From Streptococcus pantholopis (GTDB lineage Bacteria; Bacillota; Bacilli; Lactobacillales; Streptococcaceae): a DNA stretch of 64,000 nucleotides. The position numbers and the translations under genes are program-made. Below, piece after piece: positions 20,259 through 28,637 of this stretch. Below the pieces are notes generated by a model. That model was given only the letters and a program-made list of their open reading frames with translations. It was not told the origin of the DNA and searched no databases. Position 1 is the first letter of the stretch, and each line of letters starts with the position of its first letter. The stretch spans positions 806,001 to 870,000 of the forward strand of contig NZ_CP014699.1 in assembly GCF_001642085.1 (NCBI RefSeq), written 5' to 3'.

Positions 20259-22370
20259 TTATAACGATGCTTTTCTCTCAGAAATGATGATTTGATGGTC
20301 TTTATAATCTGCCAGAAGATGCTTGCAGTCAAGATGGTCAAGATAGAAATCGGTAATTTTGTCGCGGATTTCCTGTTCAATCACTCTTCGGAGCGGTCGG
20401 GCTCCCATCGCTTCATCATAGCCAAGTTCAATGAGATGGTTTTTCGCTTGATCAGTCACTTCCAAGTCAATACCCTTTTTAGCTATTGTCTGCTGTACTT
20501 CGCTGAGCATCAGATTAACAATCTCTTTTAAGTCTTTTTTACTTAAATGTGAGAATTCAATAACACCGTTAAATCGGTTTAAAAATTCCGGACGGAAATA
20601 AGGTGCAATCCGGTCCATAATGTCCTGCCGTTCTCCTGTCTCTTCCTTGTCAGGAAGGGGGCTGCCGAAGCCGGCATTTGAGGTTGCAATAATAACTGTA
20701 TTTTTAAAATCAACGGTATTGCCTTGTCCATCTGTCAGCCGGCCGTCGTCTAAAACCTGCAGAAGCAGTGTGATAACCTGAGGATCAGCTTTTTCAATTT
20801 CATCAAGCAAGATGATGGCATAAGGATTTCGGCGGACCCGTTCAGTAAGTGTGTTGCTGTTATCATCATAGCCTACATAGCCAGCGGTCGTACCGATCAG
20901 TTTTGAAACGGCTGTACGGTCTGAGTATTCCGACATATCCAGCCTGATAATGGCATCCTTGGAACCAAACATATCAAGGGCTAGCTGTTTAGCTAATTCT
21001 GTTTTCCCTACACCTGTCGGTCCGACAAAGAGAAAACTGCCAATCGGACGATTACCTTCATCAAAACCTGCTCGATTGCGCCGGATTGCCCGAGCCACAG
21101 CGGCGACCGCTTCATTTTGCCCGATGACTTTTCCCTGCAAACGCTCACCCATTGCTTTTAATCGTTCGATGTCACTGGCTCCCATATTTGAGACAGGGAT
21201 ACCTGTCAGGCGTTCAACTGACTCAGCCACATCATTGATTGTAGCTGTTACTTTTTGGCCTTCTTTATGATTATCAATCTGCTTTTGCAAGTCCTCAATC
21301 CGTGTTTTAACAGCCAAGGCTGCTTCATAATCTTCACGGGCAGCGGCCTCTTCTTGCTTGTTTTTTTGCTGTTTGATTTCTGCTTCGAGCGTTTTGACAT
21401 CTGTGACCGGATGCTGCGCTGCTAAATGGGCAGCAGTCATATCAATAAGGTCAATAGCCTTATCCGGCAAACTGCGCTGCGGGATATACTGAATAGAATA
21501 ATCAATGGCAGCTTTTAAAACCTTATCCGGTAAAATCACATTATGATGCTGCTCATACAGTGTGCGAATTCCCATCAGAATCTGGAAAGTATCTTGGTCT
21601 GAAGGAGCATTGACCTTGACCTCATTAAAGCGGCGGGCAAGTGCAGCATTTTTCATGATGGTATTGCGGTATTCATCTTGGGTTGTTGCCCCTATGACGG
21701 TTAAATCGCCGCGAGACAGGGCTGGTTTTAAAATATCTGCCAGCCCTTTTGAGCCACTATCACCACCGGTGCTGCCGGCGCCAAGAATTTGATGGATTTC
21801 ATCAAAAAATAAAATAATATTGCCAGCATCTTTTACTTCCTGAATTAAATCTTGAATGTTTTCTTCAAAACTGCCGCGATACTGTGTGCCGGCTTCCAAG
21901 CCAGAAATATCAATCGAAATAATGTCCTTATTTTTAATTGCAGCAGGGACATCGCCATTGACAATGGCCTGAGCCAGCCCTTCAACAACAGCTGTCTTAC
22001 CCACTCCTGCATCTCCGACAAGAACAGGATTATTTTTTGTCCGGCGGGAAAGAATCTCTGCTGTTTCCTGAATCTCCTTATTACGTCCAATCACCGGATC
22101 TAAATGCGATTGACGTGCCTCTTGTGTCAGATTTGTTCCCAATTTAGCCAAAATCCCGTCTGTTTTCGGTCCAGCAGGACTTTTAGCTTTTTCTGGATTT
22201 CCGGGAAGCTTGCCGGTTGCCCTGTACTGTTCAAATTCTTCCGGCGTAATTTCCCGTCCGTTAATCAGATAGCGGCGGTTTTCAGTGTTATAACCGCCCA
22301 TATTGCCCATCAGTTGGCTGAAGATATCATCCATATTTCCAAAAGGATCACGATTAGAATAATTTGCCAT
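20259..22370 (-). CDS. clpL: ClpL, Hsp100 family ATPase/chaperone
   Basis: A 703-aa stress-induced AAA+ disaggregase with two ATPase modules. The short N-terminal region ([15 protein letters not shown], then [15 protein letters not shown]) is the ClpL type, without the ClpC N-domain. Module 1 has GDAGVGKT and [12 protein letters not shown]; a short coiled-coil middle domain ([15 protein letters not shown]...) follows; module 2 has [13 protein letters not shown] and [12 protein letters not shown]. No ClpP-binding IGF loop was seen, so it probably acts as a chaperone rather than with ClpP. A CtsR operator overlaps its promoter. Confidence 0.95.
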   Translation of the reverse strand: MANYSNRDPFGNMDDIFSQLMGNMGGYNTENRRYLINGREITPEEFEQYRATGKLPGNPEKAKSPAGPKTDGILAKLGTNLTQEARQSHLDPVIGRNKEIQETAEILSRRTKNNPVLVGDAGVGKTAVVEGLAQAIVNGDVPAAIKNKDIISIDISGLEAGTQYRGSFEENIQDLIQEVKDAGNIILFFDEIHQILGAGSTGGDSGSKGLADILKPALSRGDLTVIGATTQDEYRNTIMKNAALARRFNEVKVNAPSDQDTFQILMGIRTLYEQHHNVILPDKVLKAAIDYSIQYIPQRSLPDKAIDLIDMTAAHLAAQHPVTDVKTLEAEIKQQKNKQEEAAAREDYEAALAVKTRIEDLQKQIDNHKEGQKVTATINDVAESVERLTGIPVSNMGASDIERLKAMGERLQGKVIGQNEAVAAVARAIRRNRAGFDEGNRPIGSFLFVGPTGVGKTELAKQLALDMFGSKDAIIRLDMSEYSDRTAVSKLIGTTAGYVGYDDNSNTLTERVRRNPYAIILLDEIEKADPQVITLLLQVLDDGRLTDGQGNTVDFKNTVIIATSNAGFGSPLPDKEETGERQDIMDRIAPYFRPEFLNRFNGVIEFSHLSKKDLKEIVNLMLSEVQQTIAKKGIDLEVTDQAKNHLIELGYDEAMGARPLRRVIEQEIRDKITDFYLDHLDCKHLLADYKDHQIIISERKASL

Positions 22371-22502
22371 AATGCTTACCTCACTTTTATGAAAAAATAA
22401 TATTATTATATGATTTAAACTTAGAAGGTAATACAGGACTAAATAAATGAAATCCCATTAAAAAGCTTTTTAGGATTATTTTCTCAATCACCTTCTGATA
22501 CT

Positions 22503-22532
22503 ATTATACACCATTGGTCAGTGAAGGTCAAT
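22503..22532 (-). promoter_or_regulatory. clpL promoter with CtsR operator
   Basis: On the minus strand TTGACC (22531-22526), 17 bp and TATAAT (22508-22503) form a sigma-A promoter. The heptad direct repeat GGTCAGT-GAA-GGTCAAT (plus strand, 22516-22532) fits the CtsR consensus RGTCAAA-NAN-RGTCAAA and covers the -35 and spacer, so heat-shock repressor CtsR should control clpL. The leader would be about 125 nt. Confidence 0.92.
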
Positions 22533-22795
22533 ATAAAATGATACAAAACTGCGTTTTTTTTGGCAAAATATGGATATAAAATCTCTTTTTTGATATTATG
22601 ATAGGATTTTGGGAATAATATCGAATTTAAGAAGCCAAACGAGGACACTAATGATGTCTTCGATAATCGACAAGGGTAAGGACCAGTCCAAAGCTTGCTG
22701 GAATAAAAGTGGTGACAAATGACGAATTTCCTGCTACTATTTTCTTGAAGGGTTCAGTGCCTTTAGAATGGATTCTAAATTTGTGAGGGTTGAAT

Positions 22796-23251
22796 ATGAC
22801 TGTCAGGTTTGAAAAAGGGATAAATAAGGATAACGCTCTTCTTTTATGTGAATGGTCCAATAAAGAAGGAAAAGCGTTTCAGGAACAATGGATGGGGTCT
22901 CGAATTTCTTATCCTCTGAATTATGACAAGATAAAAGAACTGGAGAATATCTTTTCGATCTTCGATAAGGAGAAATTTATCGGAGTGGTACAAGAAGTAT
23001 GTATTGATAAGGATAAGATACATATAGGAAGATTTGTCATAGATCCCCGAAAAACAGGACTGGGTCTTGGAATAGAAGCGCTGAGAGAATTCATGGCCTT
23101 CATTTTTAAAGATGAGGCTATTAAAAGTATTTCGCTAACTGTTTTTGATTTTAATCAAAAGGCTAAGAAACTTTATGAGAAACTCGGATTTGAAATTGAT
23201 GAAATCATCGAGACCCCGAAGCTGAAGTATATCATGAGGAAATACAGGTAA
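22796..23251 (+). CDS. GNAT-family N-acetyltransferase
   Basis: A 151-aa acetyl-CoA-dependent acetyltransferase. Visible: the substrate-side N-terminal half with NALLLCEWSN, IGRFVIDPRKTGLGLG as beta-4 and the pyrophosphate loop (an altered R/QxxGxG/A), and LTVFDFNQKAKKLYEKLGF as the C-terminal motif. TTG 22790 is in frame, but ATG 22796 after GTGAGGG is preferred. Its substrate is unknown; both a protein and a small amine are possible. The 22571-22795 stretch before it has no other recognisable gene. Confidence 0.85.
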   Translation: MTVRFEKGINKDNALLLCEWSNKEGKAFQEQWMGSRISYPLNYDKIKELENIFSIFDKEKFIGVVQEVCIDKDKIHIGRFVIDPRKTGLGLGIEALREFMAFIFKDEAIKSISLTVFDFNQKAKKLYEKLGFEIDEIIETPKLKYIMRKYR

Positions 23252-23495
23252 ATGTCAGTTCGCATTGACCCTAACAAGTAAATAGTAGCCTCTTACCAGG
23301 TTCTTTTTGGTACATTTTAAAATAGATTGCAATGAATGATGCATTCACTACAATGGAAAAAGTCAGGATTTCCAAAAATTAAATTTATAAAGGCCAAACC
23401 AATCAAAGCAGTAAACTAGATTCCAGGACCCTGCTTTCTGTCTGGGAAACCGGGTGATTTTTATGCTTAGGTCCTGAAAAAATCGACAGTATGTG

Positions 23496-23524
23496 TTGAC
23501 AGATAAGCGATATTAGGGTATACT
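23496..23524 (+). promoter_or_regulatory. rplJ-rplL promoter
   Basis: Consensus TTGACA (23496-23501), exactly 17 bp, TATACT (23519-23524). This is one of the best promoter matches in the window, as expected for ribosomal protein genes. Confidence 0.9.
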
Positions 23525-23529
23525 AATGA

Positions 23530-23680
23530 AGGTTTTGAATAAAACTGACCTAAGACAGCAGGGGAGCTTGGCTCGTAATCTTCCTGCCGAGGCACAAAAC
23601 GTCATTAATGAATAACGTATTTGTACTTTCGTGTCTAGGTTTAGGTGCGATTTTTTTGTGCCTAGCCCAAAAATAAAAAC
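23530..23680 (+). ncRNA. Ribosomal protein L10 leader
   Basis: About 160 untranslated bases lie between the promoter and rplJ. They contain the features of the Firmicutes L10 leader: an early GC-rich stem (GCAGGGGAGCTTGG ... TTCCTGC) and a later stem near GTGTCTAGG...TGCCTAG with a T-run at 23650-23658 inside it. In Bacillus this leader binds the L10(L12)4 complex and feeds back on rplJ-rplL expression. Exact pairing was not computed. Confidence 0.75.
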
Positions 23681-23693
23681 GGAGGTAAAAGGA

Positions 23694-24194
23694 ATGAGTG
23701 AAGCCATTATCGCTAAAAAAGCTGAGCAGGTTGAACGTGTTGCCGAAAAAATGAAATCAGCAGTAAGTATTGTTGTTGTTGATTCACGCGGTCTTACCGT
23801 TGAGCAAGATACTGTTCTGCGCCGTTCTCTGCGTGAAAGCGGCGTTGAATTCAGAGTTGTTAAAAATTCTATCTTGACCCGTGCAGCTGAAAAAGCAGGT
23901 CTTGACGATCTGAAAGATATTTTTGTCGGACCGTCTGCAGTAGCTTTTTCAAATGAAGATGTGATTGCTCCGGCAAAGATCATCAATGATTTTGCAAAAG
24001 ATGCTGAGGCTCTTGAAATTAAAGGCGGTACGATTGAAGGCGCTGTTTCAACCAAGGAAGAAATCCAGGCGCTTGCCAAACTGCCAAACCGCGAAGGTAT
24101 GCTTTCTATGCTTCTTTCTGTACTGCAAGCACCAGTGCGCAATGTTGCCTATGCTGTTAAAGCAGTTGCGGAAAGTAAAGACGATGCTGCCTAA
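23694..24194 (+). CDS. rplJ: Ribosomal protein uL10
   Basis: Forms the base of the ribosomal stalk and binds L7/L12 dimers through its C-terminal helix. 166 aa. Begins [32 protein letters not shown] and [15 protein letters not shown] are the rRNA-binding domain. ATG 23694 is 8 bp after GGAGG; the frame is open 21 codons further upstream into the leader but without a start signal. Cotranscribed with rplL. Confidence 0.97.
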   Translation: MSEAIIAKKAEQVERVAEKMKSAVSIVVVDSRGLTVEQDTVLRRSLRESGVEFRVVKNSILTRAAEKAGLDDLKDIFVGPSAVAFSNEDVIAPAKIINDFAKDAEALEIKGGTIEGAVSTKEEIQALAKLPNREGMLSMLLSVLQAPVRNVAYAVKAVAESKDDAA

Positions 24195-24267
24195 GCGTTT
24201 TGTAACATTATCTTGCAGCTAAGCTGCAAAAACATTTGATTAAACTGATAATTTGGAGGAATACACA

Positions 24268-24639
24268 ATGGCATTGAACATTGAAAACATTATTGCTGAA
24301 ATTAAAGAAGCATCAATTCTTGAACTTAACGATCTTGTAAAAGCTATTGAAGAAGAATTTGGTGTAACTGCTGCTGCACCGGTTGCTGCTGCAGGGGCTG
24401 CAGGCGGAGCTGAAGAAACTGCTGCTAAAGATTCATTTGATGTTGAATTAACTGCTGCAGGCGACAAGAAAGTTGCTGTTATCAAAGTGGTTCGTGAAAT
24501 TACAGGCGAAGGCCTTAAAGAAGCTAAAGGCCTTGTTGATAACGCACCATCTGTTCTTAAAGAAGGCGTTGCTGCTGCAGAAGCTGAAGAACTTAAAGCT
24601 AAGCTTGAAGAAGCAGGTGCTTCAGTTACTCTTAAATAA
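24268..24639 (+). CDS. rplL: Ribosomal protein bL12 (L7/L12)
   Basis: Stalk protein that recruits translation GTPases. 123 aa: N-terminal dimerisation domain ([20 protein letters not shown]), Ala/Gly-rich hinge ([16 protein letters not shown]) and C-terminal domain with [13 protein letters not shown] and [13 protein letters not shown] 24268 follows GGAGG by a normal gap, making TTG 24253 unlikely. A strong terminator follows about 100 bp downstream. Confidence 0.97.
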   Translation: MALNIENIIAEIKEASILELNDLVKAIEEEFGVTAAAPVAAAGAAGGAEETAAKDSFDVELTAAGDKKVAVIKVVREITGEGLKEAKGLVDNAPSVLKEGVAAAEAEELKAKLEEAGASVTLK

Positions 24640-24736
24640 TAAGGGTATGCAATTACATTGCGAAATCCAAGCTTAGCAGGGTTTTGAGCAATGTCAAAAA
24701 GTGAAAATGAGGTGGAAAATGGTTTCATTCTCCACC

Positions 24737-24777
24737 AAAACCCCACCAAGAATCATTTCTTAGTGGGGTTTTTTTAT
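24737..24777 (+). terminator. Terminator of rplJ-rplL
   Basis: AAAACCCCACcAAGAA pairs with TTCTTaGTGGGGTTTT, followed by further T. The long stem with one mismatch and the T-tract make this a strong intrinsic terminator. Confidence 0.93.
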
Positions 24778-24789
24778 GTGACTTTCAGT

Positions 24790-24851
24790 CCGTCACGCTC
24801 CGTAGGGTGCGTGACAAATGAACCACCCGTTTGACGGGTGGTCATGATTTT
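24790..24851 (+). repeat. Two adjacent compact hairpins, possible mobile-element end
   Basis: GTCACGC...GCGTGAC (24794-24815) is followed at once by the perfect palindrome ACCACCCGT-TTG-ACGGGTGGT (24823-24843). Compact hairpins like the second occur at the ends of IS200/IS605-type elements, and the first loosely resembles a type I-C CRISPR repeat, but there is one copy only and no transposase or cas gene nearby. It marks the left edge of the accessory region. Confidence 0.4.
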
Positions 24852-24904
24852 TCTCGACGGTATAAAATCCGAATAGAAAATAATCTGATAAATTTAAGTT
24901 AAGC

Positions 24905-25027
24905 TGACAAAAATTATTGAATACGGTAAAATAGTGAAAATGATTAAATAAGGAGAATTATGCAATGCCACATTTATTGACTCAGCTTAATGATATACTT
25001 ACTGCAGGCTTCCTGACAGGTGATTAG
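24905..25027 (+). pseudogene. Truncated gene start with intact promoter and ribosome site
   Basis: CTGACA, 17 bp and TAAAAT (24905-24933), AGGAG at 24951-24955 and ATG 24965 form a complete expression start, but the frame (MPHLLTQLNDILTAGFLTGD) stops after 20 codons. No family is recognised. It looks like the 5' end of a former gene that was cut when the accessory region was acquired; a genuine 20-aa peptide is the alternative. The rest up to 25187 holds only the promoter of the AAA gene (TATAAT at 25147-25152). Confidence 0.5.
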
Positions 25028-25187
25028 GAAATTAATCATTTTTATTGTCATAACAGTTTTTGCTTCTAGTTTGCTAATATTAGACTGCAAATAAAATTGG
25101 TAAAACAATATATGGACGGTAGACGGTAAATGTCCACTCTTTATTTTATAATGGATTTATAAAATTATAAAACGAGGTGCCAGTTGA

Positions 25188-27059
25188 ATGAAATACTACC
25201 GAGTTCAAACAACTGTTGAAGGAGAATTTCGACAAGAGTTAGATGTGCATTTTTTGGAAAAATATGGTTATCTTTACTTTCCAGGGCAGGAAAGGGAAAT
25301 CTATATTGTTTCAAATGATGTGAAAAGCAGAAAAGATCTTGATTCTAGTTTAGATATCATTTATAAAAATCCAGTTGATATAATGACTTATGATAGTATT
25401 TCAGATAAAGATTTTACAACTAAAGTAGACAAAGAAAAGTTAGGTATATTTGGATACTTTTTATTAGATCGACCTGAAAGAGATGAAAAAGACGTGTTAA
25501 CAGTAGATTATGGGGTTTTCTCTGAACTAGAGACTATTGTCTCTCTAGACGATTTCAAAGAAAAAATCACACATTTAGTGACTTATCTTAACCATCAAAA
25601 TCAGATGAACACTCAAATTGAAAAAGAAGATATTTTTTTGATTTTTAATGGAGGGAATGGGACAGGTAAGAAATATGCTATCAATTTTCTCGAACGATTA
25701 TTTCATTTAACATCTGTAACAGTTGATGGAAGCCTATTCTTCTTACCTAAGATTGATGTCAAGCAGTTTCCTGTGATGGTTAACTTTTTCAAGACTAGAC
25801 CAAGAGCCAAAATTGAGTTTCTAGAAAATTTAAGATTAAAAGAATCTGCTAATATCTGTCTTATTATAGCTAATTCAGCTACAGAGGCTGAAAATATCAG
25901 GAGAGAGCTCTATCAAACTTACTATAAGATAGAAATCATTAATTTTCCTAACTATGATTTAGAAGCCTTAACCAAGATTGGCGTCAAAATGCTGACTAAA
26001 CGCTATATTTTTGTTAACAATGAAATCTTATCGGCTATAATTCGGGACGATTCAAACTGCCGTGATGCCAAGAAAATTCGGCATCTTGCTCAAGATATCT
26101 ACCATTTTGCACTTGCTAGTGATTATGACTTTTCTGATGAGTCGCTGCTTGATTTAAAATCTTTTAAACCAAGAGAAGTGAAACAGCATGTGCCCCCTCC
26201 AAACGCTCAAATAAAATTGGATGCGATGATTGGGCTTGAACGAGTAAAAAGCTTGTTAAAGCAGCAAGTTGCCTTTTCACAACTTCAAAAGTTAAGAAAG
26301 AATCAAGGTATACAAGTGGATAATTTCCATAAACATCTCGTCTTTTCTGGAAATCCAGGAACAGGAAAAACGGAAGTGGCTAGGTTATACACCGACATTT
26401 TATATCATCATGAAATCATTAGAGAAAATAAACTAGTAGAAGTTGGGAGAGCTGATTTGATTGGTGAGTACGTTGGGCACACGGCACCAAAAGTCAAAAG
26501 AGTCTTTAATTCGGCTTCTGGCGGAGTTCTCTTCATTGATGAAGCATACAGTCTTATTCCAGAAAGTGAACGAGATTTTGCAAACGAAGCTATCTCCGCT
26601 GTCATTCAAGAAATGGAAAATAGACGTGATGAAGTTTTGGTCATTTTTGCTGGATACCGAGATTTGATGAGAACGTTTATTAAGACAAATCCTGGATTGC
26701 AATCTAGAATCTCCAGAGAAATTTATTTTGAAGATTATTCGATTGACGAGCTTTATGCGATTTTCCAATTAATGCTTAGGCAGAAGTCTTACAGCTGTTC
26801 AGTAGAGTGCGGAGAACTTTTAAAAGCGCATTTTTCTCAGATTATACAGACATCACATTTTGGTAATGCTCGTTATGTTCGTAAAGTTATTGATTCTGTT
26901 GTGCAACATCAGGCGATTCGAATAATGAACCATTGCAATGCTGAATCTTTGACGAAAGAGGAATTAAATCTAATAATAGGGACAGATATTGAATTGGCTG
27001 TCCAAGATTTTTCGGATATAAATAAAAATGGAAATGTTATTGGATTTAGAATGCGTTGA
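25188..27059 (+). CDS. Double-AAA ATPase of the CbxX/SpoVK type
   Basis: A 623-aa soluble protein. Residues 1-145 match nothing recognised. A first P-loop at about 155 reads GGNGTGKK, ending in Lys where Thr/Ser is usual, so this module may bind but not hydrolyse ATP. The second module is intact: Walker A GNPGTGKT (about 388), pore-loop region VGRADLIGEYVG, Walker B GGVLFIDEAY (about 446) and an Arg finger region LQSRISREIYF. This second module is the CbxX/CfxQ AAA type, found in rubisco activases, SpoVK and EccA, and also in phage-defence islands. ATG 25188 follows GAGGTG by 8 bp. The gene is visibly more A+T-rich than the housekeeping genes. It may remodel a partner, perhaps the small frameshifted product overlapping its end. 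Confidence 0.85.
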   Translation: MKYYRVQTTVEGEFRQELDVHFLEKYGYLYFPGQEREIYIVSNDVKSRKDLDSSLDIIYKNPVDIMTYDSISDKDFTTKVDKEKLGIFGYFLLDRPERDEKDVLTVDYGVFSELETIVSLDDFKEKITHLVTYLNHQNQMNTQIEKEDIFLIFNGGNGTGKKYAINFLERLFHLTSVTVDGSLFFLPKIDVKQFPVMVNFFKTRPRAKIEFLENLRLKESANICLIIANSATEAENIRRELYQTYYKIEIINFPNYDLEALTKIGVKMLTKRYIFVNNEILSAIIRDDSNCRDAKKIRHLAQDIYHFALASDYDFSDESLLDLKSFKPREVKQHVPPPNAQIKLDAMIGLERVKSLLKQQVAFSQLQKLRKNQGIQVDNFHKHLVFSGNPGTGKTEVARLYTDILYHHEIIRENKLVEVGRADLIGEYVGHTAPKVKRVFNSASGGVLFIDEAYSLIPESERDFANEAISAVIQEMENRRDEVLVIFAGYRDLMRTFIKTNPGLQSRISREIYFEDYSIDELYAIFQLMLRQKSYSCSVECGELLKAHFSQIIQTSHFGNARYVRKVIDSVVQHQAIRIMNHCNAESLTKEELNLIIGTDIELAVQDFSDINKNGNVIGFRMR

Positions 27060-27254
27060 GGGAAAAGGAAAATATAAGAAGAAATGCAATAATGAAGATC
27101 TAATCAAAATTTCAGCTGATGATGGCAGGTTTGTGAGTAAATTTGAATTGATTAGATTATCATTGAAGCTATTAGGGATGGTACAGATGAATTACAAGAG
27201 AAGCTAGTTAAAGTGTTTGAACATTTTTTGAAAAACTGGAGGGAAAACGTCTGA
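27034..27254 (+). pseudogene. Frameshifted small gene overlapping the AAA gene end
   Basis: ATG 27034, 26 bp inside the AAA gene end, opens MLLDLECVEGKGKYKKKC and runs on to SADDGRFVSKFELIRLS before ending at 27207. A second frame with coding character, EAIRDGTDELQEKLVKVFEHF up to a TGA at 27252-27254, begins about 27160. One shift near 27150-27165 would join them into one protein of about 72 residues. This is either a recent mutation, a sequencing error or a recoding site. The gene has no recognised family; overlap with the AAA gene suggests that the two work together. 27255-27333 has nothing further apart from the next ribosome site. Confidence 0.5.
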
Positions 27255-27333
27255 GATTAGAAGTGTTTTTGATAACTTATGTGGACTTCTAAGCAAAATG
27301 GATACTTTGTAAAGACTTAAAATTGAGGGACTA

Positions 27334-28284
27334 ATGAACGATCAAGAGAGATTATTAACCATTTTTTTACGCTTACAAGCTGGAGCACACTTGTCAAAGA
27401 GACAGTTGTCAGATGAGTTTGAAGTCAGTCAGAAAACTATCCAGCGTGACTTTGCTTTGCTAGGACAATTTCTTGAGCAACAACCTATGATTGCTGCTGA
27501 GTTAGCTTATGACCATAAACACCATACCCGCTATTTTAAAGGAAAGTCTCTTTTTAATAAGAAAGATATCCTAGTCATTTCAAAGATACTCTTGGAAAAT
27601 AGGGCTTTGAACAAGGAAGAAAACGAGGCTTTATTAGATGGGTTATTAAGCTTAGTTTCTAAAGAGGAGCAAAAAGATATTTCAGCTATTATTGGCAGTG
27701 AACGCCTTCATTATACGCCGCTATTTGATACACAAGATCGTATTGACAAGATTTGGGAATGGTCAGAGGCAATACGAAAAGAGCTTGTGTTAGAGATTGA
27801 CTATCAGTCACCTTATTCCAGTCGGAAAAACTTAATTATTTTTCCTGTTTCTCTCTACTATGATGCTCATTATTTTTATAGCGTTGCCTACAATCTTAAA
27901 TATAAATCCTATATAACTTTGCGGTTGGATAGAATTATAAAATGGAAATCATCACAAGCTAAGAAACCTGGCATCTCTTATGGTAGAAAGTTTCGTGATG
28001 GTGAGATTCGTTCCAAGCATGTGGATGCATTTATGGGCAAAGAAATAACGATTAAAGTAAAATTTCGTTATGATCCAGCTATCATTATTGATCAGTTTCC
28101 AACTGCAAAGATACTTGAGACAGATTCAGATGGTACGGTATTTGAATTTCAAAGTCAAAAGACTCCTGGCCTGATGCGCTGGTTTTTGAGTCAGGCAGAA
28201 AGCTTAACAATCTTATCTCCACAATCTTTGATTGATGAAATGAGGGTATTGCTGGCAAAAATGCAAAAAAATTATAGAAATTAG
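27334..28284 (+). CDS. WYL-domain transcriptional regulator
   Basis: A 316-aa regulator: N-terminal winged helix (residues about 1-55, LSKRQLSDEFEVSQKTIQRDFALL), a WYL domain in the middle (about 140-225, FPVSLYYDAHYFYSVAYN and ITLRLDRIIKW) and a C-terminal WCX-like extension ending LIDEMRVLLAKM. This HTH-WYL-WCX layout is that of BrxR/CapW-type regulators, which repress phage-defence operons and sense nucleotides or nucleic acid fragments. It lies between the AAA gene and the DUF262 genes, on the same strand, and may control one or both. Confidence 0.88.
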   Translation: MNDQERLLTIFLRLQAGAHLSKRQLSDEFEVSQKTIQRDFALLGQFLEQQPMIAAELAYDHKHHTRYFKGKSLFNKKDILVISKILLENRALNKEENEALLDGLLSLVSKEEQKDISAIIGSERLHYTPLFDTQDRIDKIWEWSEAIRKELVLEIDYQSPYSSRKNLIIFPVSLYYDAHYFYSVAYNLKYKSYITLRLDRIIKWKSSQAKKPGISYGRKFRDGEIRSKHVDAFMGKEITIKVKFRYDPAIIIDQFPTAKILETDSDGTVFEFQSQKTPGLMRWFLSQAESLTILSPQSLIDEMRVLLAKMQKNYRN

Positions 28285-28370
28285 ATGATATAGACAAATA
28301 CTGTCTGCGGCGTCTGTTATATTAGTGATAACAAGTATTGATTTCTTAGTCTGGTAGGAAGGAGAGTGGC

Positions 28371-28499
28371 ATGATGCAAGAATGGATTGTTGTAGATCAA
28401 TTTGGTAACCAGATTGCAGGACCATTTTACGATAAAATGTCTGCGGAAATATATGCTCAAAATATTCCTAATGCAACGGTTGTTTTGAAGAATAAGTAG
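28371..28499 (+). CDS. Small 42-aa protein between the WYL and DUF262 genes
   Basis: A 42-codon frame (MMQEWIVVDQFGNQIAGPFY... ending TVVLKNK) with a strong AGGAAGGAGAG in front of it. It is soluble, slightly hydrophobic in its first half, and matches no family known to me. The good ribosome site and the placement between two islands' genes support real translation. Confidence 0.6.
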   Translation: MMQEWIVVDQFGNQIAGPFYDKMSAEIYAQNIPNATVVLKNK

Positions 28500-28594
28500 C
28501 TGATTTCATCTGCTGGCGCATCACAATGATCAGCTAAAACTTGAGGCCGAATTGTTTTTTCCTTAATTGTTTATATTAAAGACAAGCATTTACA

Positions 28595-28603
28595 TGTTAT
28601 AAT
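28595..28603 (+). promoter_or_regulatory. Extended -10 promoter overlapping the first in-frame ATG of the DUF262 gene
   Basis: TGTTATAAT (28595-28603) is an extended -10 with a weak -35 (TTAAAG, 28576-28581). It overlaps the ATG at 28602, which therefore cannot be the start on this transcript; a start about 7 bp further on leaves AAGGAGG (28623-28629) and TTG 28638 as the translation start. Confidence 0.65.
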
Positions 28604-28637
28604 GGGGTTAATGAGTTTAACTAAGGAGGTAGGTAAA

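Noticed and set aside
22648..22860. 70-codon minus-strand frame with IPASFGLVLTLVDYRRH
   Set aside because: It looks slightly protein-like and might be a relic, but it overlaps the GNAT start, has no ribosome site and no clear family.
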